Assembly: GCA_039654915.1 (NCBI GenBank)
Contig: CM077596.1
Span: 75,889,751 to 75,953,750 of the forward strand
Direction: 5' to 3'
DNA: 64,000 bases
Source: Aquilaria yunnanensis
Lineage: Eukaryota; Streptophyta; Magnoliopsida; Malvales; Thymelaeaceae
A program made the translations under genes and the position numbers. The notes beneath the pieces are model-generated. The model was not told the DNA's origin. It did no database searches and worked only from the letters and a program-made list of their open reading frames with translations. How positions within the stretch are numbered: position 1 is the first letter of the stretch; every line of letters starts with the position of its first letter. Of this stretch, positions 55,910-64,000 are shown one piece after another.

Positions 55910-56160
55910 CCAACGGCCATTTCCAACGACTTCGCGTTGGAAATTAGATGTTGGAAAACCCACCATTGGAATTCAATTTTCCAACGGTCAAAATAACGGC
56001 CGTTGGAATTTCCAACGGCTCTTCTTTATTTGCCAAGGCCGTTGGAAATTTTTTTCCACTTCCAACTGCTTAGGCCGTTGGAAAGTAGGCTTTTTATATT
56101 TAGTATATTCCAATTCCATTTTGAATGCGTTTCATTAAACGTCAAATGGCTTAGGCGGTT
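55910..56160. repeat. CACTA subterminal palindromes, left end
   Basis: At least six CCAACGG/CCGTTGG motifs, some paired as CCAACGGTCA-AAATAACGG-CCGTTGG. Probable TNPA-type binding sites. Confidence 0.8.
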
Positions 56161-56443
56161 CAAAATTATTATATCGTATGTAATCACATTCTGAACCGGT
56201 GCACGTGCATAAATGCAGTTGTAAATCTCAATATAAACATACACAATGAAAGTACATAATCATATCATAAAATATAGTTATAACATACACATAAAAGCAT
56301 ACACAATTGAAATTATAATATCATGACACAAATATGGTTACAATCCACATATAAACATATATAATTGAAATTGCATACTTCTATTACTCCTAAAAAGTGT
56401 TTGTTTGTTGATGAACACAGAAAGTAAAGTGATATACCTGAAT

Positions 56444-58095
56444 CTAGTCATCATCGGATCCCGAGGCATCAAGATCGTTGTCTGGGTGCGCGGGCGGAGG
56501 AATTCCAACTCGTTGACATATGTACTCCAGCTCCGCTCGTTGTCTCCTCTTCAGTCGCTCCAACTTCCGCTCATAATATGATGCTTGTTGTGCCGTATGC
56601 TCCGCAACCACTCGCTCAACTTGTTCAGTGAACTCCGGCGTCTGAGTGACATCAACATGTGCTGCAGGAATATTCCCTGGTCGTCGTCGTCCAAGTACAA
56701 CATGTTGTTCTGATCCAAGCCCAAATACACGCCCTTTCTTCCTTCCACCTGCAACTGCACTCATTATCGCTGCCTCATCAATGTCATGTGCGTCGCCTTC
56801 CTCTTCCATTTGCTGTGTTTGTTCCTCGATCTCAACAATTACCCTCGCCTTCATAAGGGTACAACGAAATTTATTAGTAATTCGATATTTATTGGTATGT
56901 GAAAATGTAATTTAATATAACATGATTATTACCGCAACTTCTTCAGTACGGCTGTTGACATATTCCCCGCTCTTTTTCTTATGAGTTTGCTGCATAACCT
57001 TGAACAAGCCAGGGTCCCTCTTCTCCGAATCTTTTTCACGCTACATTGGTCGTTAGTATGAATAAATTTATTACACCATAAATAAGTTGAATTATGTGTT
57101 AAATAGTTTCATAACGTTTACCATTCGCTCTCAGTGTTCTGTAATTGAAACAGATCCTCCTGCATAAGTAGCACTGCATCCACCAGTAGAGTTAGACGAC
57201 TGTGATGATGATGCTCGTATTGTCTTACCCCTCGACGATTTCTCCTAAAATTCCGGTGTAGCCCACCATTCCTCCATGGCTGCATACTGTGCGTCAGTCA
57301 TAAATGATGCCCGTGCTCGCCGTTTCTCAGGATTTTTCTCGCGTTGAATGTCACCCAGCGTCCCTCTGTAATGATTAGCTGCCATCATATGCCAAACGCG
57401 ATATACCTCATTATGGTGGGCTGGATCCTACTCACATAAACCCTAGACATAAAATAAAATATAAGGAGTCTAATAGTTATCTACATGATTTGTAAAGCTG
57501 AAAATTCAATGTGTACTTTAAGTGCAAACCTCAAATACGCGCCACCACGCCTGAATATCTGCTGGGCTTGCGCTCATCCAATCATGATGTCCCTTAAAGT
57601 GTGTCGTGAAGCATCTAGTCACCATCCGTGTTGCTCTTGATGGAAGGAAGCTATATGGAATGCATGTTTGAAAACAATAAATTTTGTTTTCGTTGGAAGA
57701 TAATGAACTGCATGTAACATAAACTATTCTTCTTTGAAATGATACATTACTTACGTGTTACCGTGAGGTGTGATCCGTAAACGACCCTGATGCGGGGCTT
57801 CTGATACCGCTGACTGGCCAATGGAATTCCCTCCATCGGATGAAGGTATACATGCATGAGTCGATCGACTAGCACTACGGCCAAGTGGAGGAATGCCAAT
57901 ATCATCCGTACGAGGGGTGGGATGTGGAAGAACATCTTCTTCTATTATAGGCCGCGAAGCTGAATGTCGGGAATGCGATTGGCCTCCCCTTTCATGTCTG
58001 GAAAGTGGCTCTGCTATCACTTCTTTGAATTGCTGAAGTAGGCCTTTCCCTGGGCGACGTGTATACGTCGCATCTCCTTTAGGTGACATCTGCAA
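56444..58095 (-). pseudogene. TNPA-like CACTA gene (Transposase_24 type), about five exons
   Basis: Exons recognised by frame and GT/AG sites. 57,755-58,095 starts MQMSPKGDATYTRRPGKG. About 57,532-57,660 contains MVTRCFTTHFKGHHDWMSAS. About 57,245-57,445 contains YRVWHMMAANHYRGTLGDIQ. About 56,935-57,054 contains GLFKVMQQTHKKKSGEYVNS. 56,444-56,853 contains GRKKGRVFGLGSEQHVVLG and a basic coiled-coil-like end. Phrases such as KFKGHHDW, FMTDAQYAAMEEWW and GRVFGLGSE mark the plant Ptta/En/Spm accessory protein that binds subterminal repeats. At least two in-frame stops occur in the third exon (near 57,430 and 57,245). The gene is therefore likely broken, though the last exon is clean. Confidence 0.75.
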
Positions 58096-58259
58096 TTTGA
58101 TTAAAAACCTTACAACATTTTATAAATATTAATTATGGCCAATAGTATTGCTCTCAAACATGCACCCATCACAGTCAATTTAGACGTACTCATATTATGA
58201 TTACAAGTTATTCCACGTTCACATTACATTTTATAGGTAATTGCACGTTAACATGAAAG

Positions 58260-59174
58260 TCAATGGACGTCATCGTCCTCTGATTGTGCCTCTGAATCAC
58301 TATTCTCAGTTTCCCCAGATTCAAATTCATCTTCTTCATCACTTGCTTCAACGGCGTCTTCTTCATCAGATTCATCGTCATGTTCCAAAGTTTCTTCCCT
58401 GTTCGGCAGGTCATCATCTACAGCTTCCCCCACTCCTGTCTCAGCTAAATTCTCGATTGGGTCATCCATAATTATGGGTGGATTGTTCAGGCCACCTTGA
58501 AAATCTTCCTGAAATGCATCATCAATGTCATTAACATTATAATGAACGATGCGTCTAGGTTTGATTTTCAAAACAGCTAACCACCCTATTTTTTCACGTG
58601 ACTTTGTTGGGTAATGGGTGTAGTAAACTTGATCAGCTTGGGAGGCAAGAATGAATAGGTCAAACTTCCCATATCGGCGACCATCACGAACCTTAACTAA
58701 ACCATATTGTTTATGCACCCGAGTGCCACGATTTGGAGTAGGGTCAAACCATGCACACCTAAACAATACAACATGTTTCTGTGGCCATCCAGGATATTCG
58801 AGTTGAATGATTTCTTCTAACACCCCATAAAAATCACATTCAACCTCACTTGATCCTGAAGTCCTTATGCAAACGCCATTGTTAAATGTTGCTTTGTCGC
58901 GACCCCAGTCGATAATGTGGAACTTGTACCCATTTATGAAATAAACAGGCCAAGTCTCAACACGATGTGATGGCCCGCACCCAACATCCCATAAGAAGCA
59001 GTCTGTGATATTGTTGCGCACATCATTCACCTAGTTCCCATCCATATGACCTGGATTACTACAAGAAAATGTTATGAACTGCTCAACCCCTGTCTCCCAC
59101 TCCTCCTTGTACCCAACTCGCCCAGGTAAATAGCGACTACTATACATCCAACTATGTTCTTGTTCCATGTAGTC
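58260..59174 (-). pseudogene. Deleted TNPD-type transposase: N-terminal tag joined to DUF4216
   Basis: The upstream part (59,037-59,174) reads YMEQEHSWMYSSRYLPGR and VEQFITFSCSNPGHMDGN, the start of the transposase-associated domain found at the N-terminus of CACTA TNPD. It runs, through an in-frame TAG near 59,032, straight into the C-terminal DUF4216 region (WPVYFINGYKFH, VVLFRCAWFDP, VYYTHYP, WLAVLKIKPR) and an acidic tail. The catalytic Transposase_21 core and DUF4218 that should lie between are absent. It is therefore an internal deletion that kept both ends of the gene. Confidence 0.8.
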
Positions 59175-59639
59175 CTACCAATGGAAATTATATATTAATA
59201 GACCACATATTATAATTAATTCCATGCATTAATATTTCACTCAATAAGTATTAATATTTTTTCTACTATTCATCTATAGTTCTAAGAACTATCATCTAGG
59301 TACTTCTAACACAGCTATAGTGGTTTACTTCTGTATGGCTCGACCATACTTCTTTTACTTAATTTACTCTTTTATTCAAGAGGGTAAGGCCTGGGAGGGT
59401 ATGTCAACTAAAAAGCCCACATCTTTCAAATAAGCCCACATACTTAAGTGTTTAGGGTGTGTGAGTTCAATAAGTGCGGCATTCTAATGCATGTCAACCA
59501 AAAAGCCCACATCTTTCAAATTTTGCAAACATAATGTTTCATGTCTCATGTTGATTAGGCACATCAAATCCGAGAGCAAATTCAACACCAAATATTAATA
59601 ACTCCAAAATATACAAAGCATAAGAAGGCATTCCATCCA

Positions 59640-60200
59640 TAGTATAGATAATTATTATTATAATTATTACTACTCTTGTTGGGTTTATTATAATAATAAT
59701 TATTATTATTATTATTCGTAGTCATATTATTATTGTCTTTGTTCTCTTCCAACCATACATAATTATTTAAATAATTATTATTATAATTATTATTATAGTA
59801 TTCTAAGTTTCATAATAATTATTTTAATTAGCCATTATTATGATTATTGTTACTATTATTATTACTACTACCACTCTTAGTATAACAGTAATTATTTTAT
59901 TAATTATAATAATAATTATTATTATTATGATTACTATTATTATAATAATAATATTATTCTTATTATTATAAATATAATTATTATTATTATTATTCGTAGT
60001 CATATTATTATTGTCTTTGTTGTCATCGAACAATACATCATTATTTAAATAATTATTATTATAATTATTATTATAGTAATCTAAGTTTCATAATACTTAT
60101 TTTAATTAATATTATGCATGATTATTTTAGCTCGTACCTTTGTACAATAATTACTATTTTAATTATTATTTTTACATAGTATTATTAATATTACCATTAC

Positions 60201-60261
<61 letters not shown>

Positions 60262-60345
60262 GTACTACTACTCTTAGTATAATTATTATTATTTTTATTA
60301 CTGTTATTACTATTATTATTATTCAAAATACTATTATTATTATTA
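59640..60345. repeat. ATT-rich low-complexity block with internal 283-bp duplication
   Basis: Long ATT/TAA runs include an uninterrupted (ATT)n near 60,196-60,260. A segment starting CGTAGTCATATTATTATTGT occurs at about 59,717 and again at about 59,995, with more than 100 bp of near-identical sequence after it. It lies where the missing TNPD core would be expected. Confidence 0.8.
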
Positions 60346-61049
60346 TTTTTGTTATTAATATTCTTATTATTGACACATATTTTATTAAAGGTAAATTTTA
60401 ATCAAACAAATTTAGTTAAGTATAACTACTTTCAACGTTTCTACTAATTCCAAAACTTAAAACCTTATAAACATATTCCCAGTTAAATATTATTAATTAA
60501 ACTAAAACTGTAAAATTAACCCGAAAATAATAAAAAAATTACCAAAATGGGTAAAAATTAAAAATTCTAATGGGTGTTCTAGCAAATCTTCACATCCAAC
60601 CATGAACCACTTCAAATCACATAAGAAATATTTAAAGCATTTTTCGGATAAATAATTTAAAAAATTATAAAAATACATAATAAACAAAAATACCTCAAAA
60701 TCCTTTCTTCAAATGCGTTCTTTCTTCCTTCCAATATGCTAGAACAAGTAAAAAATTACACCCATTAGAGTTATTAAACAAAAAACCATGAAAATCGAAA
60801 CAAAAAAAATTTAACCCAAAACGAACAAAACGAAAAATCTTCACAGTTACCTACAGATCTACGAGTTAGACCACCAGATCCAAGAAATCAGCCTCTGAGC
60901 GACGTTAATCCAGCCCTGAGAGACTTGAGGAAGGTGCTATGTGTGCGTGTGGAGAGAGAGAGTGAAGGAAGAGAGCACAGAGAGCGAAGACAGAAGCAAA
61001 CGGGGAAGAAGAAGTCGCGAGCTGAGGGGGGGGGGGATTTAATTGCGCC

Positions 61050-61805
61050 ACGGCCATTGGAAACAAATAATTTAAACGGTGCGTTTTGAACTTAATTTTT
61101 CCAACAGCTTAAGCCGTTGGAAATAATTTCCAGCCCTTACAAATTTCCACGTAAAACGGTGCGTTTTCAATTTCCATTTTCCAACGGCTTAGGCCGTTGG
61201 AAATAATTCAAAATTCTAACAATTTTCAAACTTAATTAAAATGATGCTTGTTCATACTTCATTTTTCAACGGCTTAGGCCGTTGGAAAAAACTTCAATCA
61301 TATGTTTTTTAACTTAAAAATCAAAATTCCCCAAAATTTTCTAACTTACTGGAACCCATGATTTTTCAAACTTATTCTTCATTTTCCAACGGCCTAAGCC
61401 GTTGGAAATAATTCATTTTCAAACTTTGCAAGCTTACCTAAACAGCTGCTTTCTTACCTTCATTTTCCAACGGCTTAGGCCGTTGGAAACAACTTTTAAA
61501 TCTAAATTTCCAAACTTACTGAAAGCCATGGTTTCTGTTACTTCATTTTCCAACGGCTTAAGCCGTTGGAAATAATTCAAGTTTTCAAATTTTTCAAAGT
61601 TTGTCAGAACGCTGATTTATATAACTTTATTTCCAACGGCTTAGGCCGTTGGAAAAAACTTTAAAATCATTATACTTAATTCCAACGGCTAAAGCCGTTG
61701 GAAATCCATCTTATTTTCAATCCCTTAATTTCTCCAACGGTCAAGCCGTTGGAAATTTTTTTTCTCTTTAAGCCGTTGGTTATTCTCCAACGGTCAGACC
61801 GTTGG
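61050..61805. repeat. CACTA subterminal palindromes, right end
   Basis: About ten copies of CCAACGGCTTAGGCCGTTGG or one-base variants, spaced about 55-100 bp apart and followed by AAATAATT-type spacers. The spacing and number far exceed those at the left end. Confidence 0.9.
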
Positions 61806-61831
61806 AAAAATTGATTTTTTTAGTAGTGGTA

Positions 61832-62566
61832 ACAAAAAGAAGTAGCTATACCATCTAAACAAAAAAAAAAATCTTTAATTACATATTAATTAATATCTTA
61901 CACATACGCACGTGCATGCACACATACATATATCTATGTGTGTATAAATAAATAAATTAATAAAAAAATTTCTCTTCTTTGTTAATTTGTATAAGTGTTT
62001 CTTTGAAGGAGCGAATTAGATTAAAGCTGCGATATATATTAATATCACTAATAGAAACGGGGGTTTTGGTAATCGCATGTTAAGTGTATATAATAAGTGG
62101 CGTTAGTAATATGGAAAGAATCAGAGATGTTCGTGATGCATGTACATACATGCATGTTACTGAGACTTGTAGGTGCTTCATTATCATTTATTTTAATTTT
62201 TTGGATGGGCCGATGGAATGTACTTAATACGGTATTTGGTTTTTTTATTTTTATTTTTGACAAAGGTATTTGGTTAAGTTTATCAGGATTTATGTAAATT
62301 AACAAAGAAAAATAAAATAAAAAAAGTAAGAGAGGAGGCAGGGTTGAATGCACGAGGTTTTGATGCCGCAAACGTGGAAAGCAATAAAGGTGTACGAAGC
62401 GATTAGACAGGCCGGCGGGAGCGGGAGGGCGAGGCCTTGAGCCAACACGTGTGCGATCCACAAAACACAACTAGATATGGACAGAGGCTACCTGATATTC
62501 TCTTCGTTCACCCACGACCAACCCCTTGCTCGCGTGTCACCTTCACTTCACTTGGAAAAGTTCAGT
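61832..62566. other. Intergenic
   Basis: AT-rich. A less AT-rich patch at 62,340-62,560 contains GGCGGGAGCGGGAGGGCGAGG. The minus-strand open frame over it (62,048-62,470) matches no family and is not called. Confidence 0.45.
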
Positions 62567-63420
62567 AGGAGATGTGTACCGAATCCGGTCAACTCATAAA
62601 ACTTGATAAATTGATCCGTATTAAATTAAATAATATGTAGTTTTATATGGTACTAGCTACGGTCTGAATTTATATATTTTAAAATTGAATGTTATATGGT
62701 GCGGTTGATATTTTAAATGTGATAATCGGTAAAAAAAAATAGCAGCAGACCAATAAGAGATGCTCAATCCAATATAATCATTTTTTCCTCTTGTTCTCTT
62801 TGCCATTTCTTAAAACTAATTTCCTAAGCTCAAAATTAAGGAAGTCCAAAGGAACTTGATAGGAAAAACCTAATACAATACTACTATGTTTGCTTTGTTA
62901 TCTTGTTGTGAATTGCTAACTTCTTAAGTCCTAAAGTAAATCTAAGATAAACGGAGATGTGAAAGTGATGGAACGTTACAAATAAAAAAGTTTCTTATTT
63001 GTATGTGCTAATGATAGAAAATAGACAATGAGTTTCTTATATATATTACCGATGGAAATATTGAAAAATAAACAATAACTTTCTTATGTATATTTGTGAT
63101 AGAAACATTGAAAAATAGATAAGATATTTCTAACTTTCTTATGTGTGTAGGCATTTAGGATGATAAATTTAAATTATTAAGATTTTTATTTCTCATGTTT
63201 ATTGGTTTATGGATTGAATTGTATTTTTATCTTTGTTGTTTATATTATGTAATTGTATTAATTTATTTGAATTTAGTATATTGGATTTGTGACATGAAAA
63301 ATTGCAACCAAACCACAACCAAATTACATTTATGCTGTTTGGCTTTTTCTGAATTTATATGTAAAGATACGATTATGACTTTTAAATTATGAAATCATTT
63401 ATTATGCGGTGCAGTTGCAA
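62567..63420. mobile_element. Diverged relative of the hAT-like element
   Basis: Colinear phrases with 43,506-44,576: GTGTACCGAATCCGGTCAAC, TTATATGGTGCGGTTGATAT, CAATCCAATATAA, TATTTCTCATGTTTATTGG and TTTAGTATATTGGATTTGTG, in the same order. Ends are worn and no TSD was identified. It is the third copy of this family in the window. Confidence 0.5.
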
Positions 63421-64000
63421 GTTTGACAATAGGTATCAGTTCTTACTCCAAAACATGTACTACCAGCACGTAGAGTGGTAGAGGTGTGTTTTGACTTTAA
63501 TGGGGGGCCGGGAACATGCATCTAAGAAAAGTTAAGGGTAAAATATTCGCTTCATAAAATTTGGAGGGTATTTGACAATATATTGGTATTGCATTATTGA
63601 AGATGAGATTTAACTTGTCTCGCATGCTTGTCGCTTAATTATTATAAGAACTGCAGATCAATCGATCAACAATAAAACCCATGGTTGGTTTTTGTCGAGT
63701 GCTTTCACCTGACGGCGACCAAATCTTTTACTTTTTGTTTTATTCTTTGGTTGATATTCCACGTTTAATAGTCACTACTTTTTCTAATTTCACAAGTAAG
63801 ATTTATTTTGTTCGATATTTAGCAATATCTTTAATCTACAGGACGAGATTTCAAAATCAATTTTCATGTTAATTAAGGGTTTAATTTATGAGTTCAATTT
63901 TATTCCGTCCCAACATATTGCACCTATAGCATTCTATTAAGTTTACTCTGTTTGGTTTTTTAAATAAATTATATTGGAAAATTGTGTTTGCTCTAAATTT
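63421..64000. other. Intergenic to window end
   Basis: No gene recognised. A plus-strand open frame at 63,681-63,872 is short, hydrophobic and unsupported. Confidence 0.45.

Larger units (their letters stand above)
55887..61828 (-). mobile_element. CACTA element with decayed transposase genes, 5.9 kb
   Basis: Starts CACTACTAAAAAACAC, ends TTTTTTTAGTAGTG, flanked by the TSD GTA (55,884-55,886 and 61,829-61,831). Dense palindromes CCAACGGCTTAGGCCGTTGG occupy 55,910-56,160 and 61,050-61,805. Inside, on the minus strand, lie a TNPD-like remnant (58,260-59,174) and a TNPA-like gene (56,444-58,095). An (ATT)n-rich stretch lies at 59,640-60,345. The transposase catalytic core is missing, so the copy is not autonomous. 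Confidence 0.9.

Noticed and set aside
59824..60033. Asn/Ile repeat protein
   Set aside because: Translation of ATT microsatellite.

Overview
The window is AT-rich nuclear DNA of a flowering plant, probably a eudicot. The evidence is spliced genes with GT/AG introns, a pectin methylesterase, an UPBEAT1-like bHLH gene, Athila and Tat/Ogre-type Ty3/gypsy retrotransposons, several CACTA transposons with GTA or GCA target-site duplications (TSDs), Stowaway-like MITEs and a plant L1-type LINE. Only two host genes are convincing, both on the minus strand: a pectinesterase with four exons in the window (391-1713, last exon off the left edge) and the single-exon UPBEAT1-like gene (8999-9346).

Layout. 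1-1800: pectinesterase and its promoter. 1800-9000: gene-poor DNA with a 230-bp MITE, a 1.07-kb CACTA element and a 1-kb inverted repeat. 9-12 kb: the bHLH gene and its upstream region. 11,991-42,645: an old CACTA element of about 2.9 kb, inflated to 30.7 kb by two LTR retrotransposons with perfect 5-bp TSDs, both on the minus strand. These are a 15.3-kb Tat/Ogre-like element (12,956-28,232) and a 12.5-kb Athila element (28,279-40,761). 43-46 kb: a 1.55-kb tandem duplication containing a hAT-like element. 47.6-53.8 kb: more MITEs, one split by a 2.8-kb LINE. 55.0-55.5 kb: a MULE-like element. 55,887-61,828: a 5.9-kb CACTA element with decayed TNPA- and TNPD-like genes and striking subterminal palindromes. 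The rest is intergenic.

The most interesting object is the Tat/Ogre-like element. Its two 2.12-kb LTRs are nearly identical, so it inserted recently, yet its gag is frameshifted and I recognise no pol. In place of pol it carries an accessory module: three diverged but fully open copies of a 182-186-residue cysteine-rich basic protein, then a cytokinin-activating LOG-family enzyme broken by one in-frame amber codon. The LOG gene and two of the three cysteine-rich genes have a TATA-like box upstream. The cysteine-rich proteins resemble, in motif layout, the small nucleic-acid-binding proteins of carlavirus-like plant viruses; that is inference from motifs, not from a search. Downstream lies a 1.75-kb array of hairpin-forming minisatellites. 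The pairing of a hormone-activating enzyme with a virus-like nucleic-acid-binding protein in a young, trans-mobilised retroelement is the candidate undescribed system here.
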